DNA of 64,000 bases from SG8-4 sp964598225 (lineage in GTDB: Bacteria > Planctomycetota > Phycisphaerae > Sedimentisphaerales > Anaerobacaceae): contig CAZRBG010000014.1 in NCBI GenBank assembly GCA_964598225.1, positions 1-64,000 of the forward strand, given 5' to 3'. The position numbers and the translations under genes are program-made. This document shows positions 34,869-44,468 of the stretch, in pieces. The notes under the pieces are model-generated. The model worked only from the letters and a program-made list of their open reading frames with translations, did not search any database and was not told the DNA's origin. How positions within the stretch are numbered: position 1 is the stretch's first letter; each line of letters opens with the position of its first letter.

Positions 34869-35719
34869 GCATTCTCGTCGACGAACAGACGAGGGTTGTC
34901 GTGCAGGGAATAACCGGGCGAGACGGCTCGTTTCATGCCGCGTCGATGCTTGAGTACGGCACGAAGGTGGTCGCTGGTGTCACACCCGGCAAGGGCGGAC
35001 GCAGAGTGGGCGAAATACCCGTCTTCAATACGGTCGCAGAAGCCGTGGAAAAGACCGGCGCTCAATGCTCGGTCATTTTTGTTCCGGCTGTTTTTGCTCC
35101 CGACGCGGTTCGTGAAGCGGCCGACAGCGGAATATCTCTGGTCGTCTGTATCACCGAGGGCATTGCGATTCTGAGAATGGTCGATTTGCATCACGAGCTT
35201 AAAGAAAAGAAGGTGTGCCTGATCGGGCCCAACTGTCCCGGCGTAATCTCGCCCGGCAAATGCAAGGTCGGGATCATGCCCGGACAGATTCACAAGACCG
35301 GCGGCGTCGGAGTGATTTCGCGCAGCGGGACCCTGACGTATGAGGTTGTCTATGATCTCACCGAGAATAATCTTGGCCAGTCAACCTGTATCGGTATCGG
35401 CGGAGACCCAATCGTCGGCACAGGATACGTCGAGCTGCTGGAGATGTTCGAGATGGATGAGCGGACCGATGCGATTGTCCTCATCGGCGAGATAGGAGGC
35501 GAGGCCGAAGAAGAGGCTGCCGAATTCGTAAAGACGTCCATGAGCAAGAAAGTCGTCGCATTCATATCCGGGCGTACGGCACCCCCGGGTAAACGAATGG
35601 GCCACGCGGGCGCGATTATTTCCGGCGGCAAGGGCGGTGCCGAAGAAAAGGTCGAGGCGCTTAAGGATGCAGGCGTTGTCGTCGTCGACAGGCCCGATCA
35701 AATCCCGGATGCCATCTGA
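34865..35719 (+). CDS. sucD: Succinyl-CoA synthetase alpha subunit
   Basis: The 284-residue subunit binds CoA at its N-terminus (VVVQGITGRDGSFHA, GVTPGKGGR) and carries the phosphorylated His in MGHAGAIISGGKGGAEEK. NCPGVISPGKCKVGIMP is also typical. The ATG overlaps the sucC stop (ATGA), so the subunits are made together. A strong GGAGGAGG follows shortly after the stop codon, serving the next frame. Confidence 0.95.
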   Translation: MSILVDEQTRVVVQGITGRDGSFHAASMLEYGTKVVAGVTPGKGGRRVGEIPVFNTVAEAVEKTGAQCSVIFVPAVFAPDAVREAADSGISLVVCITEGIAILRMVDLHHELKEKKVCLIGPNCPGVISPGKCKVGIMPGQIHKTGGVGVISRSGTLTYEVVYDLTENNLGQSTCIGIGGDPIVGTGYVELLEMFEMDERTDAIVLIGEIGGEAEEEAAEFVKTSMSKKVVAFISGRTAPPGKRMGHAGAIISGGKGGAEEKVEALKDAGVVVVDRPDQIPDAI

Positions 35720-35756
35720 AAGGGCACGCCCTCTGAAGGCCGGAGGAGGTTTTCCA

Positions 35757-35879
35757 TTGACGCGCGAGCGGGCCACTGGTAGGATTCTTATCAGGAATGA
35801 GAAACTTTTTGTGGAAGGTTCGAACGCCAATCCGATCGGGCGGAATTTTGCAGAAGATGGAAAATTTGTCCTACATTGA
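35757..35879 (+). other. Possible 40-residue leader ORF overlapping the sucA start
   Basis: GGAGGAGG (35742-35749), the strongest Shine-Dalgarno in this region, lies 7 bases before a TTG at 35757. That frame runs for 40 codons (starting TRERATGRIL) to a stop at 35877-35879, just past the proposed sucA start at 35857, where no good ribosome binding site exists. Translation of the leader could therefore carry ribosomes to sucA. The peptide itself is unrecognised. Confidence 0.35.
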
Positions 35880-38595
35880 AAAGTTATACAGCGAGTGGGA
35901 AAGAAATCCCTCTGCGGTCGGGCCGGCGTGGAGCGATTATTTTCGCCGGGCTGCGATGCCGGACGGTGCGCGAGTTCAGGTGGAGCGCGAAGCGCCCGGG
36001 AGCGACATGGCTTACAGGCAAAGTCGCGTCGACAGCATGCTCTGGGCTTATCGTGACATAGGTTACCTGTACGCGCGTCTGAATCCGCTGGGTGATGACG
36101 GCAAGCCCAATCACGATTATCTCCACCGGCAAGATGGTGTTGCCTATGAGCAGTTGACGCTCGAACAGTTCGGTATTTCCCCGAGCGATCTCGATACGGT
36201 TTTCTCCGCCGGCAGGTTTATGAAGCCGTCTCCGGCACCGTTGCGGGACATTATCGAGGCTTTTCGCGAGACTTACTGCGGATCGATCGGTGTGGAATTC
36301 CTCCACATTCAGGATAAGAACATACGACGCTGGCTCATCGAAAAGATGGAGACCACGCGGAACCGGCCTTCACTCGACTCGAACCAGAAGGGAATCATAC
36401 TCGAAGACCTGCTCAGAACCGAGGCGCTTGAGCGTACGCTGCACCAGTTTTACGTGGGGCAGAAGCGGTTCTCGCTCGAAGGCTCCGAGGCGATCATACC
36501 GGGATTGCATTTTCTGGTGGACAGCGCCTCGCGATACGACATCGAGGATTTTGTGATCGGCACTACGCACCGGGGGCGGCTGTCGATTCTCAATACTATC
36601 CTCCACATGACGCCGGAAGAACTGTTTTCGACCTTCGAGGAACATTTCGCCCCCGGCATGTACGGCGGCAGCGGAGACGTCAAGTACCATATCGGCTACG
36701 AAACCGACCATATTCTCGATGACGGCGGAACCGCTCATATCAGCATGTGCGCAAATGCCAGTCACTTAGAGTCGATTGACGCCGTGGTTCTGGGCAAAGC
36801 TCGCGCACTACAGGACAGGAAGAAAGACCATCAGAGAAAGAGCGTCCTGCCCGTTCTTCTGCACGGCGACGCGGCGTTCAGCGGGCAGGGAGTTGTTGCC
36901 GAGATTCTTAACCTCTCGCGTCTGAAAGGTTATGCGACCGGCGGAACCATTCACATTGTAATAAACAATCAAATAGGTTTTACCACCTCGGCACGAGACG
37001 CTCGCTCCTCCCTTTTTCCGACGGACGTTGCTAAAGCTCTTCCTATACCCATCTTTCACGTCAACGGCGACGATCCGGAGGCCCTTGTGTATGTGGCGGA
37101 TTTGGCGCTGCAGTTCAGGCAGACTTTCGGTAGCGACTGCGTTATTGATGTTTTCTGTTATCGTAAATACGGGCACAACGAGGCGGATGAACCGTCCTTT
37201 ACCCAGCCTTACATGTACAGGCTTATCAAAGACCACCCCGGCGTCGGGGCTGTTTACGGGCGACAATTAGCCCAGACAGGTGTCATTAGCCAGCAGGAAC
37301 AAGACTCGATAACTCAGAAGCACGTCGAGGCGCTTAAGAAGGCGTCAAAACACGAGAAAGCCGAGCCGGTTAGAAACATCAACACCAGCCAGGGACCCGA
37401 GTGGGATGAAATTGAGCAGGAATACTCGGACGAACCGGTGGATACCGGCGTCGAAGAAGCCGGGTTGCAGGACTTGGGTCGGCAGATCATGGAAGTGCCG
37501 GAAGGATTTCACGTTCATCCTACTTTGAATCGAATTCTTTCGCGCAAGAAAAAGACGTTCGCGGAGAAATCTCTGATTGACTGGTCGTTGGCCGAGGCTC
37601 TGGCGTTCGGGTCGCTGTTGCGGGAGGGCATCCTCGTGCGGATCAGTGGTGAGGACTCGGTTCGCGGCACGTTTTCCCAGAGGCATTTGACATGGTGGGA
37701 CGTCGAGAGTGACCATCCCCGCCCTTACACTCCATTGGAAGCGCTCGATTCCGGGCGGACTTATCTGGCTGCGTACGACAGCCCCCTTTCCGAATACTCC
37801 ATAATGGGTTTCGAGTACGGCTACTCGTTAGTCAGTCCCAATGCTCTTGTCATATGGGAGGCGCAGTTCGGTGATTTTGCTAACGGAGGGCAGGTCATTA
37901 TTGATAATTACGTCGTATCGGCAGAGAGTAAATGGAACAGGTCGAGCGGCCTGGTGCTCCTGCTGCCCCACGGCAGCGAAGGCCAGGGACCAGACCATTC
38001 CAGCGGGCATCTGGAAAGATTCCTGGAGCTGGCCGCATGCGACAATATCCAGGTTTGCAACGTCACAACGCCGGCCCAATATTTCCATGTGCTCAGGCGG
38101 CAAATAAAGATGAGCTGCCGCAAGCCGCTGATAATAATGACGCCGAAAAGCCTCTTGCGACATCCGAAAGTCATCTCCGGTGTTACAGATCTGGCGGATG
38201 GCGGCTTTCAGTATGTGCTGGACGACTCCTTCGATCCGGAGAGTGCCGAGCGCCTGCTGCTGTGTTCGGGTAAGATTTATTACGAACTGCTTGCACGGCG
38301 CGACGAGACCGAACGCAACGACACGGCGATTGTTCGGCTGGAGTTTCTATACCCTTTCCCGGGTCGGGCAATCGGGGAGTGCCTTGAAAAATACTCGAAA
38401 GCGAAGGAAATCGCGTGGGTTCAGGAAGAGCATAAGAATTACGGCGCGTGGGCTTACATTCGCGAGCGATTCTCCCTGCATTTTCCGAAGATCGAGCTTC
38501 GGTACATCGGCAGAGGAGAGAGCGCAACCAGTGCGACCGGGTTGTACAGACAGTTTAAAGAGCAGCAGAAAAAGCTGATAGAGGAAGCGCTATGA
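35857..38595 (+). CDS. sucA: 2-Oxoglutarate dehydrogenase E1 component
   Basis: The 912-residue thiamine-diphosphate enzyme decarboxylates 2-oxoglutarate and passes the succinyl group to the E2 lipoyl arm. Recognisable are the N-terminal SYIEKLYSEWERNPSAVGPAW, IGTTHRGRLSILN, the LHGDAAFSGQGVVAEILNLS region with NNQIGFTTS, and CYRKYGHNEADEPSFTQP. The second half has FGDFANGGQVIIDN and LLPHGSEGQGPDHSS. Both the ATG at 35857 and one at 35797 lack a proper ribosome binding site; the family start fits 35857 better. It overlaps sucB by 4 bases. Confidence 0.93.
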   Translation: MENLSYIEKLYSEWERNPSAVGPAWSDYFRRAAMPDGARVQVEREAPGSDMAYRQSRVDSMLWAYRDIGYLYARLNPLGDDGKPNHDYLHRQDGVAYEQLTLEQFGISPSDLDTVFSAGRFMKPSPAPLRDIIEAFRETYCGSIGVEFLHIQDKNIRRWLIEKMETTRNRPSLDSNQKGIILEDLLRTEALERTLHQFYVGQKRFSLEGSEAIIPGLHFLVDSASRYDIEDFVIGTTHRGRLSILNTILHMTPEELFSTFEEHFAPGMYGGSGDVKYHIGYETDHILDDGGTAHISMCANASHLESIDAVVLGKARALQDRKKDHQRKSVLPVLLHGDAAFSGQGVVAEILNLSRLKGYATGGTIHIVINNQIGFTTSARDARSSLFPTDVAKALPIPIFHVNGDDPEALVYVADLALQFRQTFGSDCVIDVFCYRKYGHNEADEPSFTQPYMYRLIKDHPGVGAVYGRQLAQTGVISQQEQDSITQKHVEALKKASKHEKAEPVRNINTSQGPEWDEIEQEYSDEPVDTGVEEAGLQDLGRQIMEVPEGFHVHPTLNRILSRKKKTFAEKSLIDWSLAEALAFGSLLREGILVRISGEDSVRGTFSQRHLTWWDVESDHPRPYTPLEALDSGRTYLAAYDSPLSEYSIMGFEYGYSLVSPNALVIWEAQFGDFANGGQVIIDNYVVSAESKWNRSSGLVLLLPHGSEGQGPDHSSGHLERFLELAACDNIQVCNVTTPAQYFHVLRRQIKMSCRKPLIIMTPKSLLRHPKVISGVTDLADGGFQYVLDDSFDPESAERLLLCSGKIYYELLARRDETERNDTAIVRLEFLYPFPGRAIGECLEKYSKAKEIAWVQEEHKNYGAWAYIRERFSLHFPKIELRYIGRGESATSATGLYRQFKEQQKKLIEEAL

Positions 38596-39908
38596 AAGAA
38601 GAGATTAAAGTTCCGTCGGTCGGTGAATCGATCACTTCCGGTGTCATAGTCGGCTGGCGCAAGCAAAACGGCGATTCCGTCAAGGATGGCGAGATACTTT
38701 TCGATCTGGAAACTGACAAGGCGGTTCTCGAGATTCCATCGCCGGGTTCCGGCGTGCTTGAGATCAAGGTCGCCGAAGGGACCGAGGTAGAGATCGGACA
38801 GACAGTTGCAATGCTGGGTGAGGCAGAAGCTAAGACTGAAGAAGAACCTTCGACAAAGGGAGAACCCGAAGCCGCCGTTCCGGAGGAACAAGAAGGCAAG
38901 TCTGAGGCTCTCTCACCGGCGGTAAGACGAATCGTTGCCGAGCACAACCTCGACACCGGCGCCATTGAAGGGACCGGAAAAGACGGCCGGATTACCAAAG
39001 AAGACGCTCTTCGTGCCGCCGAACAACAGAAAGAGCCGGAAAAATCCGCCGGGGAAGCCCCGCCGGCAAAGTCTGCGGCTCCACCGCCGCCTCAAGCTAC
39101 GGAAACTGCAAAGAAGCCTCCCGCTCAAAGTCAACCTGCTGTGCCGGCTGGCAGGCCGCCGTCTGTGGCGTCTGCTCCTGCCGCGGTTGCAGGCCAGGAT
39201 GTCGGTGAGCGTCGCAGCGAGCGCGTGCCCATGTCCCGAATTCGAAGAAGAACGGCCGAGCGACTGGTCCAGGCAACGCAGAGTTCGGCATATCTTACGA
39301 CGTTCAATGAAATCGATATGCAAAAGGTCATCGATATCAGGACCCAATACAAGGCTCAGTTTGAAAAGGAGCACGGAATCAAGATCGGTTTCATGTCGTT
39401 CTTCGTCAAAGCGTGCTGTCAGGCGCTCAAGGAATTTGCCTGTGTCAATACCGAGATCGACGGCGCCGACATCATTTACAAATATTTCTACGATATCGGT
39501 GTGGCAATCTCGATAGAAGAGGGATTGATCGTTCCGAATATTCGCGGTGCCGATAAACTTCACTTTGCCGAAATAGAGACGATGATTGCGTCGCTGGCAC
39601 AGCGCGCCGGCGAAAAAAAGCTCGTGCCGGACGAGCTGACCGGTGGAACATTCACGATCACGAACGGCGGCATCTTCGGATCGCTTCTTTCCACACCGAT
39701 CCCGGCATATCCTCAGACGGCGATTCTCGGCATGCACGCGATCAAGAAAAGGCCGGTAGCTATCGACGACCAGATCGTGATTCGACCGATGATGTACGTG
39801 GCCTTAACGTATGACCATCAGGTGATCGACGGACGGGACGCAGTTGGATTTTTAGCAAGGATCAAAGAGTTTATCGAGCAGCCTGACATGCTGCTGTTGG
39901 AGCTGTAA
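38592..39908 (+). CDS. sucB: 2-Oxoglutarate dehydrogenase E2 (dihydrolipoyl succinyltransferase)
   Basis: The 438-residue protein has a lipoyl domain (about 1-77; lipoylated Lys in ETDKAVLEIPSP), a peripheral-subunit-binding domain (about 101-140, LSPAVRRIVAEHNLD...GRITKEDAL), a long Ala/Pro-rich flexible linker, and the catalytic domain with active-site His409 and Asp413 in HQVIDGRDA. The ATG overlaps the sucA stop, so E1 and E2 are coupled. E3 (lpd) follows 11 bases later. Confidence 0.95.
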   Translation: MKEEIKVPSVGESITSGVIVGWRKQNGDSVKDGEILFDLETDKAVLEIPSPGSGVLEIKVAEGTEVEIGQTVAMLGEAEAKTEEEPSTKGEPEAAVPEEQEGKSEALSPAVRRIVAEHNLDTGAIEGTGKDGRITKEDALRAAEQQKEPEKSAGEAPPAKSAAPPPPQATETAKKPPAQSQPAVPAGRPPSVASAPAAVAGQDVGERRSERVPMSRIRRRTAERLVQATQSSAYLTTFNEIDMQKVIDIRTQYKAQFEKEHGIKIGFMSFFVKACCQALKEFACVNTEIDGADIIYKYFYDIGVAISIEEGLIVPNIRGADKLHFAEIETMIASLAQRAGEKKLVPDELTGGTFTITNGGIFGSLLSTPIPAYPQTAILGMHAIKKRPVAIDDQIVIRPMMYVALTYDHQVIDGRDAVGFLARIKEFIEQPDMLLLEL

Positions 39909-39919
39909 TAGGCGAAAAT

Positions 39920-41347
39920 ATGGGTAATGATACAGAGTATAATATAGTCATAATCGGATCCGGACCGGGCGGTTACGTTGCCGCCCTGAGAGCCTCGCAA
40001 CTGGGACTTAATACCGCGCTGGTGGAGAAGTGCGACACATTCGGAGGGACGTGTCTAAACGTCGGATGCATACCCTCCAAGGCTTTGCTCGAATCGAGCC
40101 ATCGATATGCCGAGACCAGGGAAAGCGCCGGCAGACACGGGATCATCGTTGATGGAGTTCATCTCGACCTTTCGGCAATGATGGCCCGAAAGAATAAGGT
40201 CGTGAGCGGCCTTACCGGCGGTGTCGCTTCATTGCTGAAGTCGAACAAGGTGACCACGTTCAAGGGAAACGGATCGTTCGAGTCATCGCACGAGGTTAAA
40301 GTTGAGGCCGATGGACAAACAGTCCAGGTCATAAAGGCTGAAAATATCATTATTGCAACCGGCAGCGCGCCCGCAACTTTGCCGAATCTTACTTTCGATC
40401 ATGACCTGATAGTTGATTCCACCGATGCTTTAGAATTCGGCGCAGTCCCTGACGAGCTGGTTGTCGTCGGAGGCGGCGCGGTCGGTTTGGAGCTGGCCAG
40501 TGTCTGGGCCAGACTCGGTTCGAGCGTCACTGTCGTCGAGCTAATGGAGCAATTACTGCCGGGCTGCGATAAGCAGATCAGCCAATTGCTGGAACGCATC
40601 CTCTCCAGGCAGGGCGTCAAAATCATGACCGGGTCCGCTGTTGAGAAATGTGAGCTATCAAACGGCAAGGGCAAAGCGACGGTGAAAACTCCGGACGATT
40701 CCACTGTAGAGTTGGGTGCGGACAAGATTCTCGTTGCAGCCGGCAGGCGACCGTATACCTCCGGCCTCGGACTAGAAGATATCGGCGTTGCTGCGGATGA
40801 AAAGAGTGGACGTGTATCTGTTGATGAAAGATTCATGACCGACATCGAGGGCGTATACGCCATCGGTGATGTAATCGGAAGGCCGATGCTCGCGCATAAG
40901 GCCGAAGCCGAGGGCGTAGCTGCCGTTGAGATAATCGCCGGCAAGCCCGGGCAGGTCAACTACGATGCCATAGCGAGCGTGGTGTATACCTGGCCCGAAG
41001 TGGCCGTTGTGGGCAAGACCGAGGATCAATTAAACGAGGCGCAAGTCGAGTTCGATGCCGGTATCTTCCATTTCCGAGCGAACGGACGGGCCCTGGCGGC
41101 GGACAGCAGCGACGGTTTCGTGAAGATTCTGGCCGAGAAAGGAACCGATCGGGTTCGGGGAGTGCATATGATCGGACCGAACACATCCGAGCTTATCGCA
41201 GAGGCCGTTGAGGCGATTGAGTTTGGCGGTAGCGCCGAGGACATAGCCCGAACGGTGCACTCTCATCCGACTCTGTCGGAAGCGGTTATGGAAGCGGCAC
41301 TTGCTGTGGGCAACCGGTCAATCCACTCGGCGCCGAAGAAACGCTGA
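39920..41347 (+). CDS. lpd: Dihydrolipoamide dehydrogenase (E3)
   Basis: The 475-residue FAD protein reoxidises the lipoyl arm and makes NADH. It shows the FAD site IIGSGPGGYVAALRASQLG, the redox-active disulfide GGTCLNVGCIPSKALL, the NAD site VVVGGGAVGLELASVWARLGS and the C-terminal HSHPTLSEAVMEAAL with the catalytic His. It completes the 2-oxoglutarate dehydrogenase gene set. The ribosome binding site is weak (AGGCGAAAAT), suggesting partial dependence on upstream translation. Confidence 0.95.
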   Translation: MGNDTEYNIVIIGSGPGGYVAALRASQLGLNTALVEKCDTFGGTCLNVGCIPSKALLESSHRYAETRESAGRHGIIVDGVHLDLSAMMARKNKVVSGLTGGVASLLKSNKVTTFKGNGSFESSHEVKVEADGQTVQVIKAENIIIATGSAPATLPNLTFDHDLIVDSTDALEFGAVPDELVVVGGGAVGLELASVWARLGSSVTVVELMEQLLPGCDKQISQLLERILSRQGVKIMTGSAVEKCELSNGKGKATVKTPDDSTVELGADKILVAAGRRPYTSGLGLEDIGVAADEKSGRVSVDERFMTDIEGVYAIGDVIGRPMLAHKAEAEGVAAVEIIAGKPGQVNYDAIASVVYTWPEVAVVGKTEDQLNEAQVEFDAGIFHFRANGRALAADSSDGFVKILAEKGTDRVRGVHMIGPNTSELIAEAVEAIEFGGSAEDIARTVHSHPTLSEAVMEAALAVGNRSIHSAPKKR

Positions 41348-41396
41348 AACAAAAGGAACGCGAGGACGTATGTTTAGGTAAATACTTAAGTTCGGT

Positions 41397-41435
41397 ATGA
41401 AAAAGATGAAAAAGGCAAGAAGGAGAAAATCGTGA
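41397..41435 (+). other. 12-codon basic leader frame overlapping the gltA start
   Basis: A frame MKKMKKARRRKS starts at 41397 and ends with TGA overlapping the GTG start of citrate synthase (GTGA at 41432-41435). It has no ribosome binding site of its own. The purine-rich codons include the AAGGAG that serves gltA, so it may simply be a by-product of that site. Confidence 0.15.
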
Positions 41436-42574
41436 GTGAAACAGAATACGCAAAAGGGCTGGAAGGCGTGATCGCCGCCGAGTCGGAAATTTGTCAGATC
41501 GACGGAGCGAACGGAAAGCTCTACTATCGCGGATACTCCATAGAAGATTTGGCGCAACATTCGTCTTTCGAGGAGGTTACATATCTTCTGCTCTATGAAA
41601 AGCTTCCTTCGAAGCAGGAGTTGGAAGACTTTTCAGGTCGGATGCGCCAAAGCCGCGATTTGTCACCGCCCATTCGGAACATGATTCGCGATTTTCCCCC
41701 GCTTGGTTCGCCGATGGAACTGCTGCAATCGGTCATATCTTACCTGAGCAGCTCTGTCGAGCACAAAATTCAACACTCGGACAAGTGCAATTGCCGCCGG
41801 ACTCTGCATCAGATCGCTCAGATGGCGACCGTCATTGCCACTTACCAGCGCTTCTGCGACGGCAAGGATTACGTCGAATCGCGTCCCGATCTTTCGCAGG
41901 GGGCGAATTTTCTCTATCAGCTTCGCGGTGAAGAACCGTCGCCCGGGGAAGGCCGAATCCTCGATACGTGCCTGCTGCTGCACGCAGAGCACGGCTTCAA
42001 TGCTTCGACGTTTACCGCTCGTGTAGTTGCCTCCACCTATTCGACCTGTTATTGCAGTATCTCAGCGGCAATAGGGGCTCTTGCCGGTTTTCTGCACGGT
42101 GGTGCAAATGAGCGTGTCATGAACATGGTCGATGACATCGGGTCGAAGGGTAATGTTGATCCCTGGCTCGACAAAGCACTCAACGAACATCGTAAAGTAA
42201 TGGGTATGGGGCACCGGGTCTACAAAGCGAAAGACCCTCGTGCTATCGTGATGGAAAAGATGCTTGAGGACCTTGCCCGCGAGAAAGGCGAGCTTGAGCT
42301 TTTCGAGCTACTCAAGGAAATTGAGGATGGATTCCGCACCCGTATGGAGAAAAAGGGCAAGCCTATATACCCGAATGTGGACTTCTTCTCCGGTGCGGTC
42401 TATACCATGCTCGGCATACCCCGGAATCTGTTCACACCCATGTTCGCGGCGGCGCGAAGCGCCGGCTGGCTCGCTCACGTTCTCGAACAGCGAAAGGACA
42501 ACAGACTGTTTCGGCCGAAGGCTTTGTTTGACGGACCTGCCCCGAGAGCGTATGTACCTCTGGAAAAGCGATAG
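41432..42574 (+). CDS. gltA: Citrate synthase
   Basis: The 380-residue enzyme condenses acetyl-CoA and oxaloacetate. The N-terminal LEGVIAAESEICQIDG...LYYRGYSIEDLA, the His-containing FLHGGANERV and GMGHRVYKAKDPRA, and the C-terminal NVDFFSGAVYTMLGIP are all diagnostic. The start is GTG, with AAGGAG eight bases upstream. It ends the TCA cluster, 84 bases after lpd, and is convergent with the transhydrogenase operon. Confidence 0.95.
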   Translation: MSETEYAKGLEGVIAAESEICQIDGANGKLYYRGYSIEDLAQHSSFEEVTYLLLYEKLPSKQELEDFSGRMRQSRDLSPPIRNMIRDFPPLGSPMELLQSVISYLSSSVEHKIQHSDKCNCRRTLHQIAQMATVIATYQRFCDGKDYVESRPDLSQGANFLYQLRGEEPSPGEGRILDTCLLLHAEHGFNASTFTARVVASTYSTCYCSISAAIGALAGFLHGGANERVMNMVDDIGSKGNVDPWLDKALNEHRKVMGMGHRVYKAKDPRAIVMEKMLEDLAREKGELELFELLKEIEDGFRTRMEKKGKPIYPNVDFFSGAVYTMLGIPRNLFTPMFAAARSAGWLAHVLEQRKDNRLFRPKALFDGPAPRAYVPLEKR

Positions 42575-42672
42575 GGCGACCAATCCCGATTGGATTATTG
42601 TAATTGCTTCGTACAGCGGCAGTAATCCAAAATTAGCTTCGTAACTGACAAGACTGGAATTGTTTTCGCTCG

Positions 42673-42713
42673 TGACCGGATTTCTCCGCTCGCTTCGCTC
42701 GGTCGAAATGACA
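42673..42713. repeat. Dispersed-type intergenic repeat between gltA and pntB
   Basis: The segment around GGATTTCTCCGCTCGCTTC and CGGTCGAAATGACA matches a small intergenic repeat seen across many bacterial genomes, which gives shadow peptides containing HFDRAKRAEKSG. Only one copy is in the window. It lies in the 158-base convergent gap and may help to end transcription from both sides. Confidence 0.55.
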
Positions 42714-42732
42714 GGAGGGGCTAAGCGCGGTG

Positions 42733-44145
42733 CTAATGTTTGAACTCGGAGACCAACTGAGTGACCGAATCCTTGGCGTCGCCGAAGAGCATCCTGGTGT
42801 TGTCCTTGAAGAAGAGCGGATTGTCCACGCCTGCAAATCCCGGATTCAGTGATCTTTTCAGCACTATGCACGTTCGCGAACGATCTACGTCGATAACTGG
42901 CATGCCCCAGAGCGGGCTGTTCTGATCTTCTCGGGCCGCGGGGTTAACGACGTCGTTTGCACCGATAACAACGGCGACGTCCACAATCTCGATCGTCGGA
43001 TTCACATCCTGGGGTTCTACGAGTTGCTCGTAAGGGACATTCGCCTCGGCCAGCAGCACGTTCATGTGTCCCGGCATTCGTCCTGCCACCGGGTGTATGC
43101 AATACTTCACTTCCGCGCCATTTTCGATAAGAAGATCTCCAAGCTCTCTGACTACGTGCTGGGCCTGAGCGACGGCCATGCCGTAACCCGGTATGAAAAC
43201 GACGTTTCGCGCTGCTTCAAGAATCAGGTATGCATCTTCAACGCCTACAGGTTTTGCCTCGCCCTGATAAGCGGCGCCCTTAGCCGACGTCGTAGAACCG
43301 AAGCCGCTGAATAGGACATTCGCCAGCGAACGATTCATCGCTTTGCACATAATGTTGGTCAGGATAATGCCGGAGGCTCCGACCAGTGAGCCGGATACGA
43401 TCAAGACATTATTGTTGATGACGAATCCGGCGGCGCATGCCGCCAGGCCCGAGTAACTGTTGAGCAGGCAAATGACCACCGGCATGTCGGCCCCGCCGAT
43501 ACAGATTGTGCTGAGCACGCCAAGTACCAACGCCATCACCGCGACGCCAAGCAGAGCGAGGTAAACTATAATGACTCCGGCGTCTTCAACTTCTCCGAGT
43601 TTCTGCGTGCAAAAGAATATTCCCAGGGCCAGGATCGATATGAGAATAATGGAATTGTAGGCGTTTTGACCTTTGTATAGTGTGGGTTTTCCCGAAATCA
43701 CACCGGAAAGCTTTCCATACGCAACCAGACTGCCGGAGAACGTTACGCCGCCGATCAGTACGGTAAGAAGCATTGTTATCATGGTGAAGAGCCGGGTCTC
43801 ATCGGCCCCGGCCCATCTGCCGTGAAACTCCGCCCAGCCCACCAGCAAACTGGCCGTGCCGCCGAAGCCGTTGAACAATCCCACCATCTGAGGCATCGAC
43901 GTCATCTTCACCAGTCGCGCCGCCAGAATGCCGATGGTGGCGCCGATAGCGGCGCCGGCAATGATCCATGCCCATCTGATCTCCGCCATAGCCGACAGCG
44001 CCGTCACTACGGCGATCAGCATCCCGATGGCCGAGACCATGTTCCCCTTCCTCGCCGTTGACGGCGAGCTGAGCATTTTCAGGCCGAACACGAAGAAAAT
44101 CGACGCTGCGATATAACAGATGCCTCTGATGATTTCGGGGTTCAC
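42733..44145 (-). CDS. pntB: Proton-translocating NAD(P)+ transhydrogenase, beta subunit
   Basis: The 470-residue protein begins with about eight membrane helices (residues 1-260) and ends with the NADP-binding domain III, recognisable by FIPGYGMAVAQAQH, HPVAGRMPGHMNVLLAEANV, GANDVVNPAA and VLKRSLNPGFAGVDNPLF. With PntA it uses the proton gradient to reduce NADP+ with NADH. Its start overlaps the pntA2 stop by 4 bases. Convergent position beside the TCA cluster fits its metabolic role. Confidence 0.95.
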   Translation of the reverse strand: MNPEIIRGICYIAASIFFVFGLKMLSSPSTARKGNMVSAIGMLIAVVTALSAMAEIRWAWIIAGAAIGATIGILAARLVKMTSMPQMVGLFNGFGGTASLLVGWAEFHGRWAGADETRLFTMITMLLTVLIGGVTFSGSLVAYGKLSGVISGKPTLYKGQNAYNSIILISILALGIFFCTQKLGEVEDAGVIIVYLALLGVAVMALVLGVLSTICIGGADMPVVICLLNSYSGLAACAAGFVINNNVLIVSGSLVGASGIILTNIMCKAMNRSLANVLFSGFGSTTSAKGAAYQGEAKPVGVEDAYLILEAARNVVFIPGYGMAVAQAQHVVRELGDLLIENGAEVKYCIHPVAGRMPGHMNVLLAEANVPYEQLVEPQDVNPTIEIVDVAVVIGANDVVNPAAREDQNSPLWGMPVIDVDRSRTCIVLKRSLNPGFAGVDNPLFFKDNTRMLFGDAKDSVTQLVSEFKH

Positions 44146-44456
44146 GACTTTCCTCCCCGCTTGTTCTTACCCTTGAACATTTTGAGCATTCGATCGGTGA
44201 CAAGATATCCGCCCACGACGTTGATTGTGGCGAATGTCACAGCCAGAGTCCCGAGCACGGTCACGGCGATCTCGCTATCCGTTCGTCCCGTTGCGATCAG
44301 GGCTCCGACAATGGTTATCCCGGAGATCGCATTGGAACCGGACATCAGCGGCGTATGCAACTGTGACGGAACTTTCCTTATCAGCTCGACGCCGAGCAGC
44401 ATCGCTAACACGAAAATGAAGAACAGAAGCGGCATCATTTCCGGATTTAAGTCCAT
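44142..44456 (-). CDS. pntA2: NAD(P)+ transhydrogenase, alpha subunit membrane part
   Basis: The 104-residue protein has three to four hydrophobic helices (LFFIFVLAMLLGVELI, the VPSQLHTPLMSGSNAISGI signature, VAVTFATINVVGGYLV). It corresponds to the C-terminal membrane part of E. coli PntA; the split into two genes is common in many bacteria. It sits 12 bases after pntA1 and overlaps pntB. Confidence 0.92.
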   Translation of the reverse strand: MDLNPEMMPLLFFIFVLAMLLGVELIRKVPSQLHTPLMSGSNAISGITIVGALIATGRTDSEIAVTVLGTLAVTFATINVVGGYLVTDRMLKMFKGKNKRGGKS

Positions 44457-44468
44457 GGCCGATCTCCT

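Noticed and set aside
42580..42593. CCAATCCCGATTGG hairpin after gltA as a terminator
   Set aside because: Only five base pairs with a mixed A/T tail; too weak to call, although the convergent gap makes termination there plausible.
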